Under the pieces are notes generated by a model. It saw only the letters and a list, made by a program, of their open reading frames with translations. It was not told the origin of the DNA and made no database searches. The position numbers and the translations under genes were made by a program. This document shows, piece by piece, positions 1-7,813 of a stretch of DNA of 64,000 nucleotides. The stretch lies in contig NZ_JAAALO010000001.1 in the NCBI RefSeq assembly GCF_009908295.1, positions 124,001 to 188,000 of the forward strand, written 5' to 3'. This DNA comes from Micromonospora rubida (GTDB lineage: Bacteria > Actinomycetota > Actinomycetes > Mycobacteriales > Micromonosporaceae). Positions within the stretch are counted from its first letter, which is position 1, and each line of letters starts with the position of its first letter.

Positions 1-66
1 CAGCCGCCCCAGGACGACGGGCACGGAGGTTCGGACGCGGCGCCACTGGTGCGGGGTGACCGACAT
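1..66 (-). CDS. Possible 5' end of a leftward gene (partial)
   Basis: An ATG on the minus strand at position 66 opens a frame that runs off the left edge, giving 22 residues starting MSVTPHQWRR. A GGTGG-like stretch lies just upstream. The fragment is too short to assign a family. If real, it is divergent from the membrane protein gene at 195 and shares its upstream region. Confidence 0.3.
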   Translation of the reverse strand, partial: MSVTPHQWRRVRTSVPVVLGRL

Positions 67-140
67 ACGTCCACCATGGAGGACGGGGCGCGGTGGAGAC
101 TTGTTCGAGGTTGCTGTCCTGCCGCCGTCGGGCCCGGCGC

Positions 141-154
141 GAATTCGGCAATTC
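141..154. promoter_or_regulatory. Inverted repeat GAATTCGGCAATTC upstream of the membrane protein gene
   Basis: GAATT and AATTC form arms around CGGC, about 40 bp before the chosen start at 195. The right half contains GGCAATTC, which recurs in other leaders of the locus (4451, 23777, 31437). It could be an operator; the role is inferred. Confidence 0.35.
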
Positions 155-194
155 TGAAGAAGTCAACGGGCAGATCGGTCCCCATAATCCATCC

Positions 195-1133
195 ATGACT
201 GTCACCGGAAGCGCGGGCGCGGTCCACCTCGCCGCGCACACCCACCCGCGGGCGCGCGGGCGGATCGTCCTGGGCGGTGTCGCGGCGGGAGTCCTGCTCG
301 CGGTGCTGTGGTCGTACGAGTTCGTCGACCACGTGATCGGTGACAACGTCGCCAACACCCTGCTGGGCCACGACGCGAAGGCCACCGCCATCGGTGGCAC
401 CGTCGCGGGCCTGGTGTTCGCGTTCGTCTCCGGCCTGGCCGGCACGTTCACGGCGTGCAACATCGCCATGGCCGCCGCGGTCGGCCCGATGAGCCAGGCC
501 GGCGGCGCCGGGGCCACCCGGGCCGGGCTGCGCGGCCTGCTGCGGCCGGTCGGCTGGCTCACCGTGGGGATGGTGGCGGTCTCCGCGGTGTACGGCTTCG
601 TCGGCGTGCTGCTCGGCGACCGGCTGCCGCAGTTGTCCACCGACACGGTCGGCGGGCTGCCGGTGCGCCTGATCCAGTCGATGGTCGTCTTCGGCGTGAT
701 CGGGCTCGCCTTCGTCTACCTCGGGCTGGCCGCGCTCGGGACGCTGCCCGACCCGTTCGCGCACCGCCCCGTCGCCCGGGTGGTGGTGCTCGGCGCGCTG
801 GTCGGCGGGTTCCTCATCGGCCGGCCGTACCCGCTGTTCAACAAGCTGTTCCACTGGGCGGTGGACACCGGGAACCCGCTCTACGGCGCGGGCGCGTTCG
901 TGCTCCAGTCGCTCGGCAACATCGCCATCGTCGCCGCGCTGTTCGCGCTGATCATCGTGGCCACCCGGGGCCGGTTCATCCAGTGGCTGTCCGGCAGCCC
1001 CGCCCGCACGGCCGCGGTGACCGGGGCGCTGCTGATCGCGCTGGGCGTGTTCATGGTCGTCTACTGGGACGTGCGGCTGCCCGCGATGTTCGACTACGGC
1101 TGGTTCCCCACCATGCCGTACAACGCGCGATAG
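195..1133 (+). CDS. Polytopic membrane protein of unknown function
   Basis: This is a 312-aa integral membrane protein with about eight hydrophobic segments. After a short polar N-terminus come segments around residues 20-40, 60-85, 120-145, 160-180, 195-215, 235-260 and 275-300. A GTFTACNIA motif in the second segment holds a cysteine, and a GRPYPLFNKLFHW loop is conserved-looking. The frame is open from a GTG at 93, but the extra 34 residues are polar and arginine-rich, so I prefer the ATG at 195; neither has a strong RBS. I do not recognise the family. Its general shape recalls small transporters or CcdA/YeeE-like proteins, but the signature cysteines of those are not evident. It ends at a bidirectional terminator shared with the convergent AhpD gene. 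Confidence 0.7.
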   Translation: MTVTGSAGAVHLAAHTHPRARGRIVLGGVAAGVLLAVLWSYEFVDHVIGDNVANTLLGHDAKATAIGGTVAGLVFAFVSGLAGTFTACNIAMAAAVGPMSQAGGAGATRAGLRGLLRPVGWLTVGMVAVSAVYGFVGVLLGDRLPQLSTDTVGGLPVRLIQSMVVFGVIGLAFVYLGLAALGTLPDPFAHRPVARVVVLGALVGGFLIGRPYPLFNKLFHWAVDTGNPLYGAGAFVLQSLGNIAIVAALFALIIVATRGRFIQWLSGSPARTAAVTGALLIALGVFMVVYWDVRLPAMFDYGWFPTMPYNAR

Positions 1134-1145
1134 CGCCCCGCCGTG

Positions 1146-1173
1146 CCGGCGGGCGCGTCCCCGCGCCCGCCGG
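1146..1173. terminator. Bidirectional stem-loop terminator
   Basis: A perfect 12-bp inverted repeat (CCGGCGGGCGCG / CGCGCCCGCCGG) with a 4-nt loop lies between two convergent genes. There is no U-tract, which is usual for high-GC actinomycetes. Confidence 0.75.
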
Positions 1174-1185
1174 TGCCCGCGCCGG

Positions 1186-1737
1186 TCAGGCCGAGCCGAC
1201 GTACCCGCCGGTCTTGATCCGCTGCGCGGTCTCCTCGTAGGCGACCGGGTCCTCGGGCAGCCGGGTGCCGAGCCCGTCGACGTAGCGGTTGAACATGCAG
1301 AACGCGCCGGCGATCAGCACCGCGTCGTGGATCTCCAGATCGGTGGCGCCCTCAGCGCGGGCCGCGTCGACCAGCTCCGCGCTCACCTTCTGCCCACTCT
1401 CCTGCACCGCCCCCGCGATCCGCAGCAGGCCGCGCAGCTTCGCCGACACCTCGGCCGCGTCCAGGTCCGCCCGGACCTGCCGCACCAGCGGCATGCCGCC
1501 GTCGAGCTGGGCGGCGGCGAACGCGGAGTGCGACGAGCAGCAGAACGTGCAGTCGTTGAGCCCGGAGACGTACGCCGCGATCAGCTCCCGCTCCCCGGCC
1601 GTGAGGGTCGGGTGCGGCGCGTGCAGCAGCGCCTCGGCCAGCGCGTTGAGCGCGACGGCGGTCTCCGGCCGGTAGCGCATGAGCCCGGTGATCCCCGGGT
1701 ATTCAGCCTCGTCCAGACCCAGATCGATGTGTGCCAC
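1186..1737 (-). CDS. AhpD-like carboxymuconolactone decarboxylase family protein
   Basis: This 183-aa protein has the alkylhydroperoxidase D (AhpD) core: a helix with ERELIAAYVSGLNDCTFCCSSH, giving C63, C66, C67 and H70 in the C-x-x-C-x(3)-H arrangement used for thiol-based peroxide reduction. It is probably cytoplasmic. The start is GTG at 1737, preceded by GAGGAG with good spacing. The family is normally 150-200 aa, so the length is complete. It is one of three CMD/AhpD proteins in the window (with 27159 and 28549), which suggests thiol/peroxide chemistry or an unorthodox role in the enediyne locus. It is convergent with the membrane protein gene. Family assignment is firm; substrate is unknown. 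Confidence 0.88.
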   Translation of the reverse strand: MAHIDLGLDEAEYPGITGLMRYRPETAVALNALAEALLHAPHPTLTAGERELIAAYVSGLNDCTFCCSSHSAFAAAQLDGGMPLVRQVRADLDAAEVSAKLRGLLRIAGAVQESGQKVSAELVDAARAEGATDLEIHDAVLIAGAFCMFNRYVDGLGTRLPEDPVAYEETAQRIKTGGYVGSA

Positions 1738-1973
1738 ATGCTCTCCTCGGCGTGACAGGCCGCGGCCGGCGGCTACGCGGTCCTGCTGCGCATGGTGCCG
1801 GCCCGGCGGCCCGTCCGCTTCTTCCAGCGTGCCCCGTTCGGGCCGGCGACGCGGACCGCGATCTCTCCCAAAGTGCCGTTTACGGGGCCGACACCTGGGC
1901 CGACACGGAGCGCCACGAGCAGGGCACGGACGCGTATTGCCGCTGCGTACGGGGCACTGCCACGATCGGCTCC

Positions 1974-3140
1974 ATGGTCGACACAATGGACATACGGCAG
2001 GGGGCCCTGGCACAGTCCGGGGCCCTGGTGGACCGACTTCGCCAACTCGTGCACCAGGAATCCCCACCCGGGGAGGTACGGCATCTGCACGCCTGCGCCG
2101 ACCTGCTGGAGAGCTGGATCAACCCGGTGCTGGGCCGCCCCGCCGTGCGGGTGGTGCGCGACGGGCTGCCGCACCTGCTCTGGCCGGCAGAGGACCAGCG
2201 GGTGCTGCTGCTCGGGCACTACGACACGGTGTGGTCGGAGGGGACCGTGCGGGACTGGCCCTTCGCGCTCGCCGACGGCATCGCCACCGGCCCCGGGGTG
2301 TGCGACATGAAGGCCGGCATCGTCCAGATGGTCACCGCCCTGTCGCTGCTGCCCGACACCTCCCGGGTGGGGGTGCTGCTGACCTGCGACGAGGAGAGCG
2401 GATCGCCGACGTCCCGGCCGCTGATCGAGCAGCAGGCCCGGCGGTCGCGGGCGGTGCTGGTGGGCGAGCCGTCCACGGAGACGGGCGCGGTCAAGGTCGC
2501 CCGCAAGGGCGGCTCGAAGTACGAGATCACCGTACGCGGCCGGGCCGCGCACGCGGGCGTGGAGCCGCACCGGGGGGTGAACGCGGCCGTGGAGCTGGCC
2601 CACCAGGTCCTGGCCGTGCGGGCGTTCGCCGCCGAGGGCACCAGCGTCACGCCGACGGTGCTCAGCGCGGGCAGCATCAGCAACCAGGTGCCCGAGTCGG
2701 CGAAGTTCTGCGTCGACGTGCGCGCCTGGACCCGGGAGGAGCTCGACCGGGTGGACCGGTTGATCCACGCGATGACCCCCCGGCTGACCGACGCCGCGCT
2801 GGTGGTGGGCGGCGGGATCAACCGGTACCCGCTGCAGGAGGCGGTGGCGATGCCGCTGCTGGAGGTCGCCCGGCGGGCGGGCCGGGAGCTGGGCCTGCCG
2901 CCGCTGGAGGCCGCGCACGCCGCCGGGGCGTCCGACGCTAACTTCACCGGGTCGCTGGGCGTGGCCACCCTGGACGGCCTGGGCGGGGTGGGCGGCGGGT
3001 CACACGCCCGCAGCGAGTGGGTGGACGTCACCCAGATGCCCGACCGCGCCGCCCTGCTCGCCGCGACGGTCGCCGGCGTGCTCGCGCAGCCCCGCCGGGG
3101 CCACGTCGCCGCGGGCCGGGGCGTCCCCGCGCGCCTCTGA
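1974..3140 (+). CDS. M20 family metallopeptidase (carboxypeptidase G2/ArgE-like)
   Basis: This 388-aa enzyme should hydrolyse a C-terminal amide or N-acyl amino acid using two zinc ions. The metal and catalytic residues are visible: H82 and D84 in GHYDTVW, D111 in CDMKAG, the E140-E141 pair in CDEESGS, the acidic residue in GEPS, and the C-terminal His in GGGSHAR. The middle part (about residues 180-290) is the dimerisation domain with RAAHAG. ATG at 1974 is chosen; another ATG lies 12 nt downstream. No signal peptide, so it is cytoplasmic. It is followed by a glutamate-cysteine-ligase-like gene, so the two may make and break an amide in the same pathway; this is inference from position only. 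Confidence 0.88.
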   Translation: MVDTMDIRQGALAQSGALVDRLRQLVHQESPPGEVRHLHACADLLESWINPVLGRPAVRVVRDGLPHLLWPAEDQRVLLLGHYDTVWSEGTVRDWPFALADGIATGPGVCDMKAGIVQMVTALSLLPDTSRVGVLLTCDEESGSPTSRPLIEQQARRSRAVLVGEPSTETGAVKVARKGGSKYEITVRGRAAHAGVEPHRGVNAAVELAHQVLAVRAFAAEGTSVTPTVLSAGSISNQVPESAKFCVDVRAWTREELDRVDRLIHAMTPRLTDAALVVGGGINRYPLQEAVAMPLLEVARRAGRELGLPPLEAAHAAGASDANFTGSLGVATLDGLGGVGGGSHARSEWVDVTQMPDRAALLAATVAGVLAQPRRGHVAAGRGVPARL

Positions 3141-3285
3141 CGCGCGTCGCTGCTCCCCAGGGGCGGGCTTGACGTCCATAATGGTGCGTCGAGACGGCGC
3201 GCCGCCCGGTCCCCGCGCCGCTGCCCATCCGCCGGCGGTCCACGTCCGTGGCCGCCGGCGCAGCGAGCGGGAGGACGACCGCACC

Positions 3286-4404
3286 ATGACCCCCACCACG
3301 CGTCAGCCCACGCCGCCGCCACGCTTCGGGGTGGAGGAGGAGTTCCTGGTCGTCGACGCCGTCACCCGGGCCCCGGCGCCCCGGGCCGCCGAGGTCGTCG
3401 GGGCGGCGTCCGCGCTGCTCGGGGAGCGGGTCTCCGGGGAGATCACCACCCTGCAGCTGGAGACCCGCACCGACGCCTGCGACACGCTCGGCGAGCTGGC
3501 CGCCCAGCTCGCCGAGGCCCGCAAGGTCGTCGCGGACTGCGCGCGGACGGCCGGGCTGCGGGTGGTGGCCACCGGCACCGCCCCCGTCGCCGGGGCGGTG
3601 CCGCCGCCGATGACCGTCGGCCCGCGCCAGAGCAGGGGCAACGAGACGTACCGGGGCCTGCACGACGAACTGGCGCTGTGCGCGCTGCACGTGCACGTGG
3701 AGATGCCGAGCCGGCAACGGGCGGTGCTGGTCGGCAACCACCTGCGGACGTACCTGCCGCTGCTGCTCACCCTCACCGCGAACTCGCCGTACTGGGACGG
3801 CCGCGATTCCGGGTACGCGAGCTGGCGCACCACCGTCTGGGGGCGGTGGCCGGTGGCCGGTCCGCCGCCGGTGTTCCACTCGGCGGAGCACTACGACGAG
3901 GTGGTGCAGCGGCTGCTGGACACCGGCGCCCTCGTCGACCGGGCCACCATCTTCTGGGACGTACGCCCCTCGGAGCGGCACCCGACCCTGGAGGTCCGGG
4001 TCGCCGACTCCGCCCTCACCGCCGAGGACTCGGCGCGGTACGCGGCGCTGGTGCGGGCGCTGGTGGTGCACCTGTCGGCGGCGGTGCAGGCCGGCGAGCC
4101 GGCCCCGGACGTCGCCGGCGAGCTGCTGCGGGCGGCCTACTGGCGGGCGGCCCGCGACGGCCTGGACGGCGAGGGCGTGGACCCGCGCACGGGCCGGCTG
4201 CGGCCCGCGACGGCGCTGGCCCGCGACCTGCTGGACATGGTGGAGCCGGTGCTGCGCGCCCACGGCGAGCACGACCTCGTCGCGGGATGGTTGGAACAGC
4301 TGGGGGCCGACGGCACCGGGGCGCGGCACCAGCGGTCGGTGGCCCGCCGGGGCGGGACGCTCGCCGACGTCGTCGACCACCTGGCGGAGCAGACCGCGGG
4401 CTGA
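3286..4404 (+). CDS. YbdK-type carboxylate-amine ligase (glutamate-cysteine ligase 2 family)
   Basis: This 372-aa ATP-dependent ligase belongs to the GCS2/YbdK family, which forms an amide between a carboxylate and an amine through an acyl-phosphate. The N-terminal FGVEEEFLVVD motif (about residues 14-24), the ALHVHVEMPSR segment and the WRTTVWGRWP segment are characteristic. Length matches the family (about 370 aa). ATG at 3286 is preceded by GGGAGGA. The natural substrate of most members is unknown, so glutamate-cysteine ligase is a family name, not a proven activity; actinomycetes normally use mycothiol rather than glutathione. It is probably co-transcribed with the M20 peptidase upstream and lies 125 bp before the nitroreductase gene. 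Confidence 0.87.
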   Translation: MTPTTRQPTPPPRFGVEEEFLVVDAVTRAPAPRAAEVVGAASALLGERVSGEITTLQLETRTDACDTLGELAAQLAEARKVVADCARTAGLRVVATGTAPVAGAVPPPMTVGPRQSRGNETYRGLHDELALCALHVHVEMPSRQRAVLVGNHLRTYLPLLLTLTANSPYWDGRDSGYASWRTTVWGRWPVAGPPPVFHSAEHYDEVVQRLLDTGALVDRATIFWDVRPSERHPTLEVRVADSALTAEDSARYAALVRALVVHLSAAVQAGEPAPDVAGELLRAAYWRAARDGLDGEGVDPRTGRLRPATALARDLLDMVEPVLRAHGEHDLVAGWLEQLGADGTGARHQRSVARRGGTLADVVDHLAEQTAG

Positions 4405-4444
4405 CCCTGCCGCGTTGCCATCAACCGTGCCGTCCACGGCTCGG

Positions 4445-4460
4445 CGATCTGGGCAATTCC
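4445..4460 (+). promoter_or_regulatory. GGGCAATTCC motif in the nitroreductase leader
   Basis: The sequence GATCTGGGCAATTCC lies about 75 bp before the nitroreductase start. It matches the GGCAAT-type element seen before other genes of this locus. Its function as an operator is a hypothesis. Confidence 0.25.
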
Positions 4461-4528
4461 GCGCAACCAGCGGCGGGTGCCGTGGGTAATGCTGGAGAGG
4501 CCCCCGACCTGCCGATGGAGGCTCTTCC

Positions 4529-5182
4529 GTGAACCAGATCGCGACCACCCCGTTCCACCTGGACAGGCTGGAACCCACGCTGATGAACCGCACCGCCCGG
4601 GCGTTCGCCGACCAGATGGCGGCCCGCCGGTCGGTGCGACACTTCTCGGCCGAACCCGTGCCGCTGGACGTCGTCGAGGAGGCCGTGCGGGCCGCCGCGA
4701 CGGCGCCCAGCGGCGCCAACCTGCAACCCTGGCGCTTCGTGGTGGTCACCGACGCGGAGCGCAGGCGTCGGCTGCGGGAGGCCGCCGAGGCCGAGGAGGT
4801 CGAGTTCTACACCCGACGCGCCTCGGCCGACTGGCTGAACGCGGTGGCGCCGATGGGCACCGACTGGCAGAAGCCGTTCCTGGAGACCGCCCCGGTGGTC
4901 ATCGTCGTGTTCGAGGTCCACCAGGGCCCGCACACCCCGAAGCCCTACTACGTCAAGGAGTCGGTCGGCATCGCCGTCGGCGTGCTGATCACCGCCCTGC
5001 ACCTGTCCGGGCTGGCCACGCTCACCCACACCCCCAGCCCGATGCGGTTCCTCAACGAGATCTGCGAGCGTCCGGCCGAGGAGCGCGCCTGCGTGGTGAT
5101 GCCGGTCGGCTACCCGGCCGACGGGGTCACCGTCCCGGACCTCACCCGCAAGCCGCTGTCGGAGGTCATGGTCCGCCGGTAG
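4529..5182 (+). CDS. Nitroreductase family protein (iodotyrosine-deiodinase-like)
   Basis: This 217-aa FMN-dependent oxidoreductase has the typical N-terminal RRSVRHFSAEPVP FMN-binding segment (residues about 33-45), followed by AAATAPSGANLQPWRFVVV and a C-terminal PVGYPAD motif. The SGANLQPW signature and the short active-site lid resemble the IYD (iodotyrosine deiodinase) subgroup, which does reductive dehalogenation or flavin-linked reduction in other organisms. The GTG start at 4529 has GGAG nine bases upstream. It is convergent with the flavoprotein gene at 5186, with only 3 bp between stops. Substrate unknown; in an enediyne locus a redox tailoring role is plausible. Confidence 0.88.
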   Translation: MNQIATTPFHLDRLEPTLMNRTARAFADQMAARRSVRHFSAEPVPLDVVEEAVRAAATAPSGANLQPWRFVVVTDAERRRRLREAAEAEEVEFYTRRASADWLNAVAPMGTDWQKPFLETAPVVIVVFEVHQGPHTPKPYYVKESVGIAVGVLITALHLSGLATLTHTPSPMRFLNEICERPAEERACVVMPVGYPADGVTVPDLTRKPLSEVMVRR

Positions 5183-5185
5183 GCG

Positions 5186-6739
5186 TCACCGCCCCAGGTC
5201 CGCGGCGAAAAAGTCGAGCAGGGGCTGCACGTGCCGGTCCGGCCGGCGCCACTCGGCCAGCAGGTCCTCCAGCAGGTGCAGCTCCTCGACCAGCTCCCCG
5301 CCCCGGTACCGGCGCACCACGGGGTGGATGAAGGCGCTCTCGGCGGCCCGGTCGGGCTGCGGATGCCGCTCGACGGCGAACACGTCGACGTACGCGTCGC
5401 GGCCCCAGCGCAGCGAGAACGTGTAGTAGTGGCTCTCGCCGCCGAACCGCTGCACCGCGTGGTCCTCGGGCAGGTCCTGGTAGTGGCGGGCCCCGCCGGC
5501 GCCGGGGTCGACGACGATGACGTCGCAGAGGAACTCGAACTGGGTCCACAGCGCCGAGCTCCAGTTGACCCGGTCCAGCACCACCCCGGTGAGCGTCTCG
5601 GGGTCGGCCTCCACCTTCTCGTACGGCAGCGGTGCGCCCTCGTACCGCTCGCGCAGCAGGGCGGTGAGCGTCCGCAGGTTGTAGCGGAACCCGTCGATGA
5701 AGGCCGAGGACGCCTTCTTGAAGTCGCGGTCCTGGGCGAGCGTGCCGGCGAAGTACAGCCCGTCGACGTCGACCGACTGCCAGTCGGTCCGGGTGGCCGG
5801 CAGCCGCCCGCTGGGCACCCTCGCCGGGCGGCAGTTCTCGGCGAACATCGAGGTGTCCATGGCGAAGCCGGTGCAGCGCAGCACGGTCTCGTACTCCATG
5901 ACGGCCGTCTCGCCGTCGGCATGGGTGTAGGTCAGGTGCACCTCGTACCTGTCGCCCACCGGGCGGATCTCGTCGATGACGCAGTCGAGCACCGCGTGCA
6001 GGGTCTTGAACTGGTAGCTGTCCAGGACGGCGCCGTGGTGGCCCCGCACGTCGCCGGGGTGCTTGGTGTTCCAGGCCAGCCGCATCGGCCGGGGACTGGC
6101 CAGGTGGATCATGGCAGCGTGCCCGAGGATCGCCGAGGCGGTCTCGAAGCCGGAGTTGCCCTTGCCGAGGATGAGCACCCGCTGGCCGGCGTAGTCGGCC
6201 GGGTCGGTGCTCATGTCCTCGTAGCCGACCGCGTGCTCGATGCCGCGCACGTCGGGGACGTTCGGGGGGCCCCAGCCGGTGGCCACCACGACGCAGTCGG
6301 CGTGCAGCAGCCGGCCGCCGGCCCGCACGAGGAAGCCGTCGTCGGTCTTCTCGACCCGTTCGACGGTGGTGTCGTAGCGGACGGCCAGCCGGTGGTGCCG
6401 GGCGAAGTCGCCCAGGTAGCGGACCAGGTCGTCGGCGGAGGGGAAGTATTCGCGGCTGTAGTCGGAGAACGGCAGGTCGGCCGGCTCGTGCAGCAACGAG
6501 TTCCAGTCCCAGCGCAGCCGGATCTCCGGGTCGGTGCTCGTCGTGTGCACCTTGTTCAGGGAGATCAGCCGGCGGTGCCGGGGGAACCGGCGGAAGAACT
6601 CGCCGGGGCTGGCCGCGCGTTCCAGCGTCAGGTAGTCGCTGCCGGCCTGCTGGAGGTAGTAGCTCAGCTGTAGGCCGGCCGGACCTCCGCCGATGATCAG
6701 GTAACGGTGGTGCTCGGTGCCTTCTGGCAGTTCGGTCAT
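5186..6739 (-). CDS. FAD/NAD(P)-binding flavin monooxygenase-like protein (FOXRED2-like)
   Basis: This 517-aa flavoprotein has an N-terminal FAD Rossmann motif (GGGPAG at residues 17-22), a second dinucleotide motif LGKGNSGFETA near residue 190, and ATGWGPP/RCTGF segments typical of the flavin-containing monooxygenase/thioredoxin-reductase-like superfamily. The roughly 130-residue C-terminal extension rich in Trp and Tyr resembles that of FOXRED2-like proteins rather than Baeyer-Villiger enzymes. It should use NADPH to reduce FAD; whether it oxygenates a substrate is not known. Start ATG at 6739 follows GGGAGCACCC. An AT-rich promoter region with a palindrome lies upstream (6740-6920). Its stop nearly touches that of the convergent nitroreductase gene. 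Confidence 0.85.
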   Translation of the reverse strand: MTELPEGTEHHRYLIIGGGPAGLQLSYYLQQAGSDYLTLERAASPGEFFRRFPRHRRLISLNKVHTTSTDPEIRLRWDWNSLLHEPADLPFSDYSREYFPSADDLVRYLGDFARHHRLAVRYDTTVERVEKTDDGFLVRAGGRLLHADCVVVATGWGPPNVPDVRGIEHAVGYEDMSTDPADYAGQRVLILGKGNSGFETASAILGHAAMIHLASPRPMRLAWNTKHPGDVRGHHGAVLDSYQFKTLHAVLDCVIDEIRPVGDRYEVHLTYTHADGETAVMEYETVLRCTGFAMDTSMFAENCRPARVPSGRLPATRTDWQSVDVDGLYFAGTLAQDRDFKKASSAFIDGFRYNLRTLTALLRERYEGAPLPYEKVEADPETLTGVVLDRVNWSSALWTQFEFLCDVIVVDPGAGGARHYQDLPEDHAVQRFGGESHYYTFSLRWGRDAYVDVFAVERHPQPDRAAESAFIHPVVRRYRGGELVEELHLLEDLLAEWRRPDRHVQPLLDFFAADLGR

Positions 6740-6920
6740 GGGTGCTCCCGCGTCGAGTACCCATGACCATTGATGATAAATGCACTTAAGTCAATACATA
6801 TCCGGGTTGGAGCGTGGACCCGAAGGGCCGAGGAGCGCGACCCCGGCGGGGGTTCCGATCCGGTGCCGACCGCCCCCGACGGGTGGACCCCGGGGGCGGT
6901 CGGGCGACGCGGGCGGCGGC
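6740..6920. promoter_or_regulatory. AT-rich promoter region with ACTTAAGT palindrome
   Basis: This 181-bp gap lies upstream of the flavoprotein gene and downstream of the 104-aa gene. Positions 6784-6791 hold the perfect palindrome ACTTAAGT within TGCACTTAAGTCA. Reading leftward this gives a TTGACT -35-like hexamer, but no convincing -10 at normal spacing. MarR-type repressors often bind such AT-rich palindromes; no MarR gene is in the window, so the regulator is unknown. Confidence 0.45.
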
Positions 6921-7235
6921 TCAGGCCGGCTGGGCCGCCGGCTCGCGGTGGCCGCTGACCTTCGCGGCCGGCATCGGGCCACCACGGGCGGTGCCGGTCA
7001 TCTCGTCGCCGTCGATCGTCACGTCGAAGGCCAGGTCCATCCGCATCGGCCTTTTGATGGACTGGTACCACGACAGGCGGTTGCCCTCCAGCTGGAGGTC
7101 GTTCAGGGTGAGCGTCTCCTTCTCACCCCGCGAGATTCCCTGTAGGACACCGTCCTTGCTGAACAGCTCCAGCTCGGTGCGGCGGGTGCCGAACGGGGTG
7201 GCCACGGCCACCTTCCAGAATCCCTCGACAGACAC
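6921..7235 (-). CDS. Small beta-rich (calycin-like) protein
   Basis: This 104-aa cytoplasmic protein has alternating hydrophobic residues typical of a small beta-barrel. It contains GFWKVAVATPFGTRRTELEL, LQLEGNRLSWYQSIKRPM and FDVTIDGDEMTGTARG. The repeated pattern of strand, DG turn, strand and the TGTA ending resemble a lipocalin-like domain often found as a stand-alone or C-terminal unit in actinomycete enzymes. The GTG start at 7235 is preceded by AGAGAGGAAG. No catalytic residue is evident. In an enediyne locus a small ligand-binding protein could bind an intermediate, but this is only a suggestion. Confidence 0.7.
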   Translation of the reverse strand: MSVEGFWKVAVATPFGTRRTELELFSKDGVLQGISRGEKETLTLNDLQLEGNRLSWYQSIKRPMRMDLAFDVTIDGDEMTGTARGGPMPAAKVSGHREPAAQPA

Positions 7236-7813
7236 GGCGGCTTCCTCTCTTCGCGGGGTCCCGGGCGGGGTAATCCCCGAAGACAGCGCGCCCGGGCAGC
7301 GCCGCCACCCACGCTAGCCACCGCGCGGTCCACAGTTAGTCGCCATATTGCCGTCTTCGGCTCCCGGGGTGGACACAGCGGGTCAACACGACGAGATTGA
7401 CCTAAAGGGATCCGGCGCGTCAAACCGCCCGCTAAACGCGAACCAAACGGCGACATGCTGGGAAGACGTCGGGAGCAATGTGAAAGAAGCGCAGTCCGGG
7501 GCCACCGTCGCACGATGAAGTCGCACGATGAACCTGGGCCCGATCCGGTCGCCCTAATCCACTTTCCCCGCCCGCCGCAGGAGGAAACCAGGCACCCCAG
7601 AAATCGCATTCGCCACGTCGGCAAAAACGGCCGGCTCTACCGGCCGGTTCCGACGCGCCGGCAGACCCGTGCCGCCAGGCGACAATTTCCCATTCCCTAC
7701 CGCGCGCCGCCCACGGCACCGACCGTGGAACATCGTTGCGGCGACGCCGCCTGCCCTGTTCACGCCATCGGCTTTGACAGAAGTCGATGGCTCTGTCGTA
7801 AGGAGACCTTACC
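7236..7813. promoter_or_regulatory. Long leader of the enediyne operon
   Basis: These 578 bp separate the 104-aa gene (leftward) from unbV (rightward) and must carry both promoters. I see no convincing gene: the one long frame (from 7455) has low-complexity composition and overlaps the unbV start. Notable elements are an exact 13-bp tandem duplication at 7507-7532 and an ATTGCC motif near 7347 (GGCAAT on the other strand). An AAGGAGACC RBS for unbV lies at 7799-7807. Confidence 0.6.
7507..7532. repeat. Exact tandem 13-bp repeat, GTCGCACGATGAA x2
   Basis: GTCGCACGATGAA occurs at 7507-7519 and again at 7520-7532 without spacer, 280 bp before unbV. It may be a regulator-binding direct repeat or a recent duplication. 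Confidence 0.85.
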
